Position numbers and translations under genes: made by a program | Notes under the pieces: generated by a model | Databases searched by the model: none | What the model was told of the DNA's origin: nothing | Seen by the model: the letters and a program-made list of their open reading frames with translations, nothing else | Shown here: positions 50,163 through 59,083 of the stretch, piece by piece | How positions within the stretch are numbered: position 1 is the stretch's first letter | Layout: each line of letters begins with the position of its first letter | Assembly: GCA_937625935.1 (NCBI GenBank) | Contig: OW569374.1 | Span: 372,001-436,000, forward strand | Direction: 5' to 3' | Source: Tetramitus jugosus | Taxonomy: Eukaryota; Heterolobosea; Eutetramitea; Acrasida; Vahlkampfiidae | DNA: 64,000 nt

Positions 50163-51266
50163 TTAGTTTCTTTGTTGAACCAAGTCAGAGAGCTTGACCT
50201 TACCAATGTAGTTGTTCAAGACAGATCCCAAGTACATGTAACCTTCGTGAACATCAGCTTCAGCACATCTGGAGAAGAAGGTACCGTTGGCAGATCTAAT
50301 CTCTTCGAGAACTCTACCCTTGGAGTCAATCTTCTTGACCAAACCAGCAGACTCAATCAATGCCAATGTGTTCAATGGAGGGATATAGGTAATAGCGAGA
50401 TCTTGCAACTTTGGATAGTCCAAGATGGCACTCATTTCCTCAGAGGTATAAGAGAAGAGAGCAACATAGAAGTTTCCGTTACCGTCAGGTCTAATGTTGT
50501 CATTGTAACCACCAATGTCCTCAACCATGACTTCATTCTTTCCGGCCTTGCGTCCCTTCAAGAAGTACTTTCTAATCTTTCTGGCAGAGCACTCGTTGAC
50601 AGCCAAGAACTCTTCGTCCTTACCGACAGCAATACCGTTGGCGAATCTCAAGTCATCAATCTCAACAGTCAATGCACCAGTGGTCAAGTTCAACTTGAAC
50701 AATCTTCCATCAGGCTTGTTTGCAACAACAATGGAAACAAAGGACATTCTAGTGTAGATTTGACTAGTGTCAGTAAAGTACAAGGTCTTTTCGTTGTTGG
50801 TCAAGTACAAGCTGTTTGCCATCTTGAATTGAATACCATTGTATGAGTTGACAATGGTTTGAACGTTGGATGGGTTGGATCTGGAGATCTTGAGGATACC
50901 CTTGTAGGCATCAGCGACCCACAAGTTTTCAGCAGAATCGAATTGGAGGCCCAATGGTCTACCGCACAATGGCTCATTGAGAACGGAGACACCACACTTT
51001 GCTCTGTCTTCAGCAGACAAGTTTGGAACAGAGTAAGCATAGACAGTGATTTCGCCAGTGACCTTGTCGACTCTTCTGATGGAACCATCAGCGACACTAG
51101 TGTACAAGTTACCTGCTTCATCCCAGACCATGGATTCTGGACCGTTGAGGACACCTTGTCCAATCTTTTCCATCTTACTGAAGACCTTGACCTTGTTTCT
51201 GGAAGCGACGCAGAAAGCGAGGCACATGAGGAGAGCACTTAATACAATGATAGATACAGATCTCAT
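50163..51266 (-). CDS. Secreted APMAP/strictosidine synthase-like beta-propeller
   Basis: 367 residues with a signal peptide (MRSVSIIVLSALLMCLAFCV). The six-bladed propeller of this family is indicated by NGPESMVWDEAGNLYTSVAD, GRPLGLQFDSAENLWVADAY, FANGIAVGKDEEFLAVNECS and GYNDNIRPDGNGNFYVAL; the last is a hallmark (DNI-x-DGxGxFWV). Animal APMAP is an arylesterase-like membrane protein, but no membrane anchor is visible here apart from the signal peptide. Codons are strongly biased, suggesting high expression. Substrate unknown. Confidence 0.85.
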   Translation of the reverse strand: MRSVSIIVLSALLMCLAFCVASRNKVKVFSKMEKIGQGVLNGPESMVWDEAGNLYTSVADGSIRRVDKVTGEITVYAYSVPNLSAEDRAKCGVSVLNEPLCGRPLGLQFDSAENLWVADAYKGILKISRSNPSNVQTIVNSYNGIQFKMANSLYLTNNEKTLYFTDTSQIYTRMSFVSIVVANKPDGRLFKLNLTTGALTVEIDDLRFANGIAVGKDEEFLAVNECSARKIRKYFLKGRKAGKNEVMVEDIGGYNDNIRPDGNGNFYVALFSYTSEEMSAILDYPKLQDLAITYIPPLNTLALIESAGLVKKIDSKGRVLEEIRSANGTFFSRCAEADVHEGYMYLGSVLNNYIGKVKLSDLVQQRN

Positions 51267-51877
51267 TATTGCTAAGAGAGTTAAAAGTGATATATATTAT
51301 TTACGAAAGGGGTTGTTTGTTTTGTTTGTTGAAAGAAAGGATTCAAGTTCAAGAATTGTGAATCTTCTTTTATAGTGGAGGTTATGTGTTGGAGAGGCGA
51401 CACGAGATGTCATCGGGTGAGGGTAAAACATCATCCCGAAGTGCCGACGAAACGTCAACCTTCACCGGATGAACCTCCTTTTTCTGTGAGACAGCTTTTC
51501 AGATTGTTCTGGACCTTGTAAGGCATGTTTCATCGGAATTTCCGATATCAAATCATTGTCGCTTGATGGACATGCGATAACCAATATGGTTTTGATGACG
51601 TCTATATGGCACGAGAGGTGATAAGCAATTGTACCCGAGCGCCTCTTTTTATTCCTTCCCCCGGTCTTGCCTTTGGAAGAAGAAGTGTGTAACGTGGTTC
51701 ACAAACTTTCGTGTGGGTACTCCTTATGTTTACAGTCGTTGACGGAGTGTCCTGTTTTCTTTACAGTGAATTTGTTTACCTTAGCTGACACCGATTCTCC
51801 CTTGGGAGGTGGTTTCTCAGAAGAAAGAGGAACGAACAAGAAGAACAAGAAAGGTACCTTCTCAAAATTTAATTTTT
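51267..51877. other. Intergenic, promoter of the APMAP-like gene
   Basis: About 610 bases. A GC-richer stretch at 51390-51475 has CATCGGG and CATCCCG in inverted-repeat relation. Short frames on both strands have no recognisable domain. Confidence 0.4.
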
Positions 51878-52375
51878 TTAGTAACTTTGATGTTGAATTT
51901 TCTCTTGTTGGTCTCTTCTGCATTCCTTCAAGGAATCCATAAAGAATTGACATGCCATCGTGTCGTTCTTATTCTCGTTCAAGCACCGTATCAAGTCTTT
52001 ACTCTGATAGTAGCACATGTCTCTTTCGTTTTGTTGTGCTTGTTGTCTACTGTCGTTCATCGAACCACTCATCTCTCTATTTTCCTGTGAATTGTCGTAG
52101 GAGTCAGGTGATGATTCAGGTGCTCCTGTCGAGTCCATTGCATCATTGATTCTCCTTGACACTGTATGTCCGATCGCACTACCAACCATCGAACCAACAA
52201 TGGTACCTCCAATTCCGCTACCCATGGGTCTCTGTTGCGGTGGTGGTGGTGCAGTTGACTGCGCTGTAGGCTGCGTGGTTCTTTTTGGAGTGGTTGCTGG
52301 AGGTGGTGCTGTTGTTCTCCTTGGTATGCTAGATGTTCTGGTTCGTGATGAACCTCCTCCACTTCTTCTTCCCAT
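51878..52375 (-). CDS. CHCHD2/CHCHD10/MIX17-type twin CX9C mitochondrial protein
   Basis: 165 residues from the ATG complementary to 52373-52375, in the context of MGRRSGGGSSRTRTSS. Basic N-terminus with Ser, Arg and Pro (IPRRTTAPPP), then a Gly-rich hydrophobic helix (MGSGIGGTIVGSMVGSAIGH) like that of CHCHD2/10, a Gln/Asn-rich linker, and a CHCH domain with two CX9C motifs (CYYQSKDLIRC and CQFFMDSLKEC). It should be imported into the intermembrane space by the Mia40 disulfide relay and may help to organise cristae or complex IV. An upstream in-frame extension to 52597 is rejected because it lacks this pattern. Confidence 0.88.
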   Translation of the reverse strand: MGRRSGGGSSRTRTSSIPRRTTAPPPATTPKRTTQPTAQSTAPPPPQQRPMGSGIGGTIVGSMVGSAIGHTVSRRINDAMDSTGAPESSPDSYDNSQENREMSGSMNDSRQQAQQNERDMCYYQSKDLIRCLNENKNDTMACQFFMDSLKECRRDQQEKIQHQSY

Positions 52376-53055
52376 TATTATTCTCTTTTTTGATGATCTT
52401 GTTTCTTTTCGATTGTTGTTTGAACGTGGTTTAGTTCTGGGTTTTGAATTTATAGTTTTGTCAACCAGTATTTTTAGAGAGTTCGGAACAACAATTTGTT
52501 TGAATGACAATGCAGACCGCAAGGAACGGAATGAAACTATGCTTGATGAACAAAGATTCCATCTGGTGAATTTCTCATTTGACTGACATTCACTCATTAT
52601 AAGCTTGCAAGATGACTACCTCCATTCGACTTGCATTCAAGTAATTACTTGAATCGCTAATGATGCATTCCCTCATTTATAAGGAGTTAAGGCACTCATT
52701 ATGAGTCGCAGAACAAGTGTTTACAACAAGGATAGCTGTCACACGATATGGGTGGTTGTAATCAAATCCCACCACAGAAAAAGCATTTAATTGTTTGAAG
52801 GGTATTCTCTCGCAACAAGCGAGACAAGACTTCAGAAGATGGCTGTACCAATCCAACAATCTTCATTACCAGCAAACAATTCAAGCCACGTGGATAACTC
52901 TTTTGAAAGGTTTGATCAAGTATTCAACTGTAAGCCAAATTCAACATATTTACATGCAAACAGTTGAGGATGCCATTCATTGTAAAGTAGGTGCAGTCTG
53001 TTGCAACATTGCACAACAACAACAAAAGGGCTAATGAAGTAAACAATACATTTAT
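52376..53055. other. Intergenic with a 20-bp perfect palindrome
   Basis: About 680 bases between CHCHD2 and the carrier gene. A perfect palindrome (half-site ATTCAAGTAA) lies at 52635-52654. Related CTCATTATAAG and CTCATTATGAG elements occur at 52591-52603 and 52694-52704. An open frame at 52795-53034 is not called. Confidence 0.45.
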
Positions 53056-54033
53056 TCAATGGCCAGCAGGCTTTGCGATATTGCTCTTACCAAACAGAGC
53101 AAAGATCAATGCAGCCACCTTTTCATAGGCCAAGAAATGGAAGGCAGCCATCAAAACAGTTTGCAACAACTTGACATTCAATCCCTTGTACCATCCAAAG
53201 AAACCATCTGCTTGGAACATTTGAATCAAACAGTCCAATGTGTTCTGATAAGTACGGATACCACTATTCTTTGTGTCCTCACCTGTTGCATTCCTGTTCG
53301 AGTTACGCAACTTACTCTGAGCCACTTGCAACGGATAAGTGACAAATGTAGCAATTGCCTTTGCCACTGCACCCACAATAAAAATCTCCCAGGTAGACAA
53401 TGATTTTCTACCACTAGAGTGTGCTCTTGCCAGAGCAATCTTTCGAATGGCATCATACGCCACAAATTGAATCGTCGGGTTCGAAACGAGAACGAGAGAA
53501 GCGACACAACCACTCCACAATGCACCGATACCTTCTTCCTGAGCCACTCGAACCAAACCATCAATAAAACCATTGTATGGTTTGAGAGCCTTACTACCAC
53601 TACCTCCTCCTCCTCTTGAAGAACCCTTTTGAGTCTTGAGTCTCGCAGAAACGACCCACAATGGACAAGTAGTCAAAACATTGACACAACCAGCAGCACT
53701 CGCAATCAACAAATTCTGACCAGTAGTCACATTGCGTTGACCCGTCGCATTCTTCACCAATGCCTTCAACATGTTATTCGTATAAAAATAGATAAAGTTA
53801 CTGGCAGCGAGTGAAGCCAAAACAGGCCCAAGTCCCTTGTATAGTGCACCTACACCTTCTTCTTGAATAATTTGTTGTGTGACCTGGAGAGAGTTTTTTC
53901 CCTTGAGATTCTCATTGACTTGCATGTATGTACGAAGAATGTCTAGTGGGTAAAAGGCGGACATGGCTACTTGACCACCAAAGGTGCCTGCAATGGCATG
54001 GACGAATGCGTCATATGTGAAAACTTGATCCAT
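53056..54033 (-). CDS. SLC25A17: Peroxisomal-type mitochondrial carrier family protein (PMP34/SLC25A17-like)
   Basis: 325 residues. Three repeats of the carrier family each carry a Px[DE]xx[KR]-type helix: FYPLDILRTYMQV, CPLWVVSARLK and YPLQVAQSKLR. The sequences SNFIYFYTNNMLKAL, AAGCVNVLTTCPLWVV, FIVGAVAKAIATFVTYPLQ and GLNVKLLQTVLMAAF closely resemble animal PMP34, which exchanges ATP, CoA, FAD and NAD across the peroxisomal membrane. No PTS1 is needed because membrane proteins use other signals. The Gly/Ser-rich insert (KGSSRGGGGSGSK) is between repeats one and two. Plant and yeast relatives (PNC, ANT1) are an alternative. Confidence 0.87.
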   Translation of the reverse strand: MDQVFTYDAFVHAIAGTFGGQVAMSAFYPLDILRTYMQVNENLKGKNSLQVTQQIIQEEGVGALYKGLGPVLASLAASNFIYFYTNNMLKALVKNATGQRNVTTGQNLLIASAAGCVNVLTTCPLWVVSARLKTQKGSSRGGGGSGSKALKPYNGFIDGLVRVAQEEGIGALWSGCVASLVLVSNPTIQFVAYDAIRKIALARAHSSGRKSLSTWEIFIVGAVAKAIATFVTYPLQVAQSKLRNSNRNATGEDTKNSGIRTYQNTLDCLIQMFQADGFFGWYKGLNVKLLQTVLMAAFHFLAYEKVAALIFALFGKSNIAKPAGH

Positions 54034-54751
54034 TTTGATGATGATGATTTATGGTGAGATGGTTTTTTTTGTGTGTTGTTCTGTTGTTTTTTTTTTGTTG
54101 TTGTTAAAAGTACAGAGAGAAGAAGAAGAAGCAAACGAACGAACGAAAAAAAATGAGGGTTTTTTTTTGGTGCTTGTTTGTTTGGGTCGTTTGGTGATTT
54201 GTTGCTGTTGTTACTGTTGTTGATTGGTTGGTTGGTGGTTTGGTTGCCACGCCAGAGCTTCCATGTCGTGATGACACACAGAGAGAGTTTGTGTGTGCGA
54301 GGTAGGGAGGAGAAAAAACAAGGAAAATTGAGTGAATTTTGGCGGGAGTGAACGGAAGAATGGCACGTTGGGTTCAGAACAGCGAATTGACAAAAGAATT
54401 TGAGTCGGTGAAGTGTGGAAGAACAAGGCACCTTTGAATCGGGTGTACCGGGTTGTTTTGGTAATCGAGTCTTCATTTCAGGATGAGGTCCAATTTCCAG
54501 AAAGTGCACTTGGTCATCTCGGAAATACCAACTGCGGAAACTAAATGTTGTCACTCAAGTCACAAACGTTGTAAAGTTTTTCTTACTCAATGGTCAGTGA
54601 GTGGCATTTAAACGACTTGGAGTTATTCGATGATAATATACAATCAATACCACATACAAACAACAAAATAAGATAACCTTGAAATCCATCGTCGTGTACA
54701 TAAATACTAAAGAGGAGACAAATTTTGTTTTTTGAGTGAAAAGAAGACAAC
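54034..54751. other. Divergent promoter region before the malectin cluster
   Basis: About 720 bases with T runs near the carrier start. An E2F-like TTTTGGCGGGA occurs at 54337-54347, some 300 bp from either start; its role is doubtful. No gene seen. Confidence 0.4.
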
Positions 54752-56830
54752 ATGCAACAACTTAAATCATGGTGGACAATTGGGATCATCCTTTTATTGT
54801 CCTTAATTATGGGCACCTATTCTGTCAATGGTGCAAGGGTCGTAAGAATCAACGCTGGTGCTCCTAGCGATATCACTATCGGTGGAGTCGTCTGGAGCAG
54901 AGATAACGTTGCCCAGAATGGAGGACTGACTGGCAGTGGCACCGACACTTATACGCTCATCACCAACTCTGACAAGGCCATTCTGTTTAAAACTGGAGCA
55001 TATGCCCCTGAAGTCGAAGCCCCTCCATTGACCTACACTGTCAATGTAGACGCCGGAGTGCAATACAAATGTAGATTATACTTTGCTGAGACATATTCTG
55101 GATGTTTTGAGGCAAATAAGAGACTCTTCTCAGTGAACGTGAATGGTGCTTTGGTTCTTGGCCCAAATTTTGATATCTGGTCATTGGCTGGAGGACAATA
55201 CAAGGCTCTGGTTCGTGAGTTTGACTGTCAACCAACAAGCTCGGGAACGATCACTTTCACTTTCCTTCATTCTCAGCCAGCTAAAAATCATCCAATGGTA
55301 AATGCAATCGAAATCGTTGAAGCCAATGCAACTCCTTCCCCATCCCCATCTGCTACACCACCATCTCCTAGCCCTTCTCCATCACTAGTAACATGTTCAT
55401 TCTGTCCTGCAGGTTTGTACTGTTGTGGACAAGCTTGTTACAAGACATCTGAGTTTACCTGCTATGGTCAAACTCTGTGTCCTGCAAATTTACTGCTGTG
55501 TGGCCAAGCATGTTACTCTGCAAATTCTTACGACTGTTACAACGGAAATCTATATCAAAAGGGTACCGCTCCTGGGCCTAATCCACCTCCTCCACCACCA
55601 TCTACTCCTCCTCCACCACCTTCTACTCCACCTCCACCACCACCTCCACCTTCAACACCACCACCACCACCATCTTCAAACGGAGGAAATCCAAATCCAA
55701 ATCTCCCTTTGGAGACTGCTGTATATAGAATCAATTGTGGACAATCTGGAGCTACCTATGTTGAAAATGGTGTGACGAAATCAGGTTACAAGGACAGTAG
55801 AGGAAAGGTGTGGGACAACGATAACTATTTCAGTCCTTCAAATGTTGATACATTCTTCAACCTTCAATTCAAGGAACCTCATCCTTATGGAATTGAAGGT
55901 ACCTATGATCCACATATTTTGTTGACAGAGAGATGGAGCCCTAACACATTCTCATACACCTTCCCTAACATTGCCTCTGGAAGATATCTAGTAAGATTGT
56001 ACTGGGCAGAGTTGTATGACGGTAATTTTATCCTGTATGATAACAACAATCCAAATCAAGGCTTGAGAGGAATTGGAGTACGAGTGTTCAGTGTGAGTGC
56101 CAATGGTGTTTTGAGGATTCCAAAGGTTGATGTGTTCCAGTCAAATGGTCCTTATGCCCAATTAGTCAGAGAGTTTTGGATAGATGTTGGAGGCGAAGGA
56201 TCCATCAAGATCGATTTTAACAAGATTGTTGAGTCACCAATGATTCAAGCCATCGAAATTGTTCGTGAATCTAACGTTGTTCCTCAACAACAACTACCAC
56301 CTGGCAGGAAGCAAGGTCTGCTTTCTCAATTCTATGACTATCGAGACTACCCTGAAAGTCCAATCCAAACCATGCCTGATGGCGGAGACTTCAAGAAACC
56401 CGTTGCATACACCGAGATTTCGAACTACTTTAGCAATCCAAACAACTATGGTATTTTCCGTAGCACACCATTCATGGAGCAATTCGCAATGAAGGTTGAC
56501 GGGTATCTCAGAGTTCCAGTCGCCGGAACCTACATTATTACTCTGGAGAGTAACGATGGATCTCAAATGTGGATTTGGACTAACGAGAATAAGCAAGGTA
56601 CTCCAGCATTTATTGACAATGATGGAAATCACAGAAACCTCCAGGAAAAGGTTTATGTCACTTTTAACGCACCAGGTTTCTATCCAATTTTGATCAAGTA
56701 TTTCCAGGGACATATTAACACTTGTGTGAGAATATACTGGATGACTCCAAGTGATGATCAAAACAGGTGGACAGAAGAAGTGGATGTTGGAAGAATCATT
56801 GGACCTGAGTTCTGGTCATACAATGGTTGA
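54752..56830 (+). CDS. Secreted malectin - Cys-rich - malectin - PA14 protein
   Basis: 692 residues with a signal peptide (TIGIILLLSLIMGTYSVNGA). First malectin domain at 29-190 (RINAGAPSDITIGGVVWSRD; ALVREFDC). Two short Cys-rich repeats follow at 214-270 (CSFCPAGLYCCGQACYKTSE, then LLLCGQACYSANSYDCYNG), like the small fungal-type carbohydrate-binding Carb_bind/CBM52 domain. A Pro-rich linker lies at 275-310. A second malectin domain spans 320-507 (YRINCGQSGATYVENG; VRLYWAELYDG), then a PA14-like domain at 520-687 (GLLSQFYDYRDYPESPIQTM; LESNDGSQMWIWTNENKQGT). All modules bind or face glycans, so it is probably a secreted or surface lectin. No membrane anchor is seen. The next gene is a paralogue of its second half. 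Confidence 0.88.
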   Translation: MQQLKSWWTIGIILLLSLIMGTYSVNGARVVRINAGAPSDITIGGVVWSRDNVAQNGGLTGSGTDTYTLITNSDKAILFKTGAYAPEVEAPPLTYTVNVDAGVQYKCRLYFAETYSGCFEANKRLFSVNVNGALVLGPNFDIWSLAGGQYKALVREFDCQPTSSGTITFTFLHSQPAKNHPMVNAIEIVEANATPSPSPSATPPSPSPSPSLVTCSFCPAGLYCCGQACYKTSEFTCYGQTLCPANLLLCGQACYSANSYDCYNGNLYQKGTAPGPNPPPPPPSTPPPPPSTPPPPPPPPSTPPPPPSSNGGNPNPNLPLETAVYRINCGQSGATYVENGVTKSGYKDSRGKVWDNDNYFSPSNVDTFFNLQFKEPHPYGIEGTYDPHILLTERWSPNTFSYTFPNIASGRYLVRLYWAELYDGNFILYDNNNPNQGLRGIGVRVFSVSANGVLRIPKVDVFQSNGPYAQLVREFWIDVGGEGSIKIDFNKIVESPMIQAIEIVRESNVVPQQQLPPGRKQGLLSQFYDYRDYPESPIQTMPDGGDFKKPVAYTEISNYFSNPNNYGIFRSTPFMEQFAMKVDGYLRVPVAGTYIITLESNDGSQMWIWTNENKQGTPAFIDNDGNHRNLQEKVYVTFNAPGFYPILIKYFQGHINTCVRIYWMTPSDDQNRWTEEVDVGRIIGPEFWSYNG

Positions 56831-57113
56831 ACTTAAGATGAATCTAATAAAACAGACTGATTACTCGTAAATCTATACTCCATCACCTCTCAGAGGAGCT
56901 GCTGAATAGCGGAATTTAATCCAATGGGTATTGAGTAACGAAAAAATCAGAAATCCGTAAAAAAACGGCGATGACCAGGTGGTTATTTCCGGGTTTACGA
57001 TGTGACCCAATTATTTCGACTATGATTTCATGAACGCAGGTCACTTTATATCAAAAAGAGACAGCCTTATTCGAGAGAAATCTCCAGAAAACTAACAACT
57101 AAAGAAAATCATC

Positions 57114-58508
57114 ATGAATAATCAAATATTTCGGACCTCTTGCTGCAAGCCAAGTCTGTTGCTCCCTTTACTGTCCATCTTTCTCATCTTTTTCTCACTT
57201 CAGGGCTCTGTTGCTCTGGCTGCCAGTAATCCCAATCCCACTCTCCCTTTAGAGTATTCTCTATATCGGATCAATTGTGGACAAGATGGTGCAAGATACT
57301 TGGAAGAAGAAGGAGAATGGATCATGTTGGGGTACAAAGATAAGGAAGGAAAAGTTTGGGCTGATGACAACTACTTCACTGCATCCAATACGACTTTCTT
57401 TGATAATCTGACATATGCTGAACCTCATCCATATGGTATAGAAGCAACACATGACCCGAACATCCTTTTAAAAAGCAGGTGGAGCACTAGTTCCTTCTCC
57501 TACACTTTCCCAAATGTAGACTCGGGAAGGTACCTTGTAAGATTATACTGGGCTGAATTGGACAACAACAACTTTATACTGTTTGATGGTTATGTGAACA
57601 AAATGTTGAAGGGAGTGGGTGTTCGGGTCTTCAGTGTGAGCGCCAATGGTATGTTGAAGATTCCAAAGGTAGATATCTTCCAATCAGTTGGTCCGTATGC
57701 TCAACTTGTCAGAGAGTTTTGGGTGGATGTGCAGGATGAGGGGTCCATAAAGCTTGACTTCAACAAGTTGATTGGTTCACCCATGATCCAAGGAATAGAA
57801 ATAATTTCAGAATCGCGAGTGGTTCCTCAACAAGTGTTGGCAACTGGGGTTCAACAAGGACTTCTCTCTTTCTTCTACAACTATAGCGATTATCCTGAAA
57901 GTCCAATCAAAACAATGCCAGACAAAGGAAACTTTTCAAAACCTATATCCTATGTGGAAATTTCTAACTATTTCAGTAATCCCAACAATCTAGGACGATT
58001 CCGAAGCTCCCCTTTTATTGACCAGTTTGCCATGCAATCTTCGGGTTTCTTGAGAATTCCAGTCGCTGGAAAGTACAAGATTACTTTAGAGAGCAATGAT
58101 GGATCTCAAATGTGGATTTGGACTGATCAACAGAAACAAGAACCACCTCAGTATATAGACAATGATGGCAACCATCGAAATATTCAAAAGTACACCAATG
58201 TAACCTTCGCTGCCCCTGGATTCTACCCTATTCGTCTGAAATATTTCCAAGGACTAGTGTACTCCTGCTTGAGACTCTATTGGATGACACCCAGTGATGA
58301 TCAGTCTCTCTTTTCTCTTGGGAGAAACGTTGGAAGGATAATTGGTCCAGAGTACTTTTCTTTTGAGCAATCAGAACTTTTAGAGGTCATATCTGCACAT
58401 GTTAATGGAACTGAAGGTCTCATACTGAATGGAGTCGCAACCTCCTTTATTTATTCTCCAATTCTGTACTTCTTACTCTGGGCTATCACAATTCTTTTTC
58501 AACTCTAA
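57114..58508 (+). CDS. Malectin-PA14 protein, likely GPI-anchored
   Basis: 464 residues with a signal peptide (LLPLLSIFLIFFSLQGSVAL). It aligns along nearly its whole length with the second malectin and the PA14 domain of the upstream gene: YRINCGQDGARYLEEE, VRLYWAELDNNNF, GVRVFSVSANGMLKIPKVDI, PMIQGIEII, NDGSQMWIWTDQQKQ and PGFYPIRLKYFQG. The C-terminus ends with a hydrophobic segment (IYSPILYFLLWAITILFQL) preceded by ALA/Asn residues (HVNGTEGLILNGVATS), fitting a GPI-anchor signal. It is likely a cell-surface lectin produced by tandem duplication, with the first malectin and Cys-rich part missing. Confidence 0.87.
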   Translation: MNNQIFRTSCCKPSLLLPLLSIFLIFFSLQGSVALAASNPNPTLPLEYSLYRINCGQDGARYLEEEGEWIMLGYKDKEGKVWADDNYFTASNTTFFDNLTYAEPHPYGIEATHDPNILLKSRWSTSSFSYTFPNVDSGRYLVRLYWAELDNNNFILFDGYVNKMLKGVGVRVFSVSANGMLKIPKVDIFQSVGPYAQLVREFWVDVQDEGSIKLDFNKLIGSPMIQGIEIISESRVVPQQVLATGVQQGLLSFFYNYSDYPESPIKTMPDKGNFSKPISYVEISNYFSNPNNLGRFRSSPFIDQFAMQSSGFLRIPVAGKYKITLESNDGSQMWIWTDQQKQEPPQYIDNDGNHRNIQKYTNVTFAAPGFYPIRLKYFQGLVYSCLRLYWMTPSDDQSLFSLGRNVGRIIGPEYFSFEQSELLEVISAHVNGTEGLILNGVATSFIYSPILYFLLWAITILFQL

Positions 58509-58542
58509 GTAAAAAAACAACGGACGGTAAAACCCACAAAAA

Positions 58543-58980
58543 ATGACATTTGTTTATGCACAAGAGAATGATGGTGTGGATTGGAACGAAACATCAGCCA
58601 CATCAACAGGTGGCAGTGCTACAATCTATCTTCCCAAAGGAGCCACATCCCTCAAAATACGTGTGACCAAACCATGCACAAAATATGACTTTGAGCTTAT
58701 TGTAACCACTCACAGAAACTGGCGTGACAATCAAGTAGCGGCCTATCTGTCCTCTGGTGGTTTGTACACAAGGTATGGAAGTCAAGCTCCTGCTTCACCT
58801 ATCCCGATTCGTAGCTGGGGAGAGACCGGAAGTGTGGCCAGTGTTACAGTAGATTATGACAGACGAGTTATCACATTTTATTGCAATGAGGTGCCGCAAG
58901 CAGTGTTTGCCTTAGAATTGAACGAAGTCTTATTGGGAATTCGTGTACATCATGGTGGAGCCATAAATTTGATTCAATAA
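58543..58980 (+). CDS. Small beta-rich protein, SPRY-like by pattern
   Basis: 145 residues starting 34 bp after the malectin-PA14 gene. No signal peptide. The second half (SVASVTVDYDRRVITFYCNE, then LNEVLLGIRVHHGGAINLI) has the strand pattern of SPRY/B30.2-type cores, but this is a weak match and it lacks other SPRY motifs. It could also be a domain fragment. The close position makes it likely to share a transcription environment with the lectins. Function unknown. Confidence 0.55.
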   Translation: MTFVYAQENDGVDWNETSATSTGGSATIYLPKGATSLKIRVTKPCTKYDFELIVTTHRNWRDNQVAAYLSSGGLYTRYGSQAPASPIPIRSWGETGSVASVTVDYDRRVITFYCNEVPQAVFALELNEVLLGIRVHHGGAINLIQ

Positions 58981-59083
58981 ATCTCGTGAATGACACAGAA
59001 GTCAGAAGTCAAATGTAATTCAACAGGGAGGGAGTTTCAGTTACTCCGAATTTACAGACAAACAACTTCAGCATCTTGATAAT

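Noticed and set aside
50151-50846. 231-codon plus-strand frame opposite the APMAP-like gene
   Set aside because: Same cause: antisense of a codon-biased gene, with no recognisable protein pattern.
52376-52597. N-terminal extension of the CHCHD2-like protein
   Set aside because: The extra 74 residues have no similarity to the family, and the start at 52375 gives the expected Gly/Ser/Arg-rich N-terminus.
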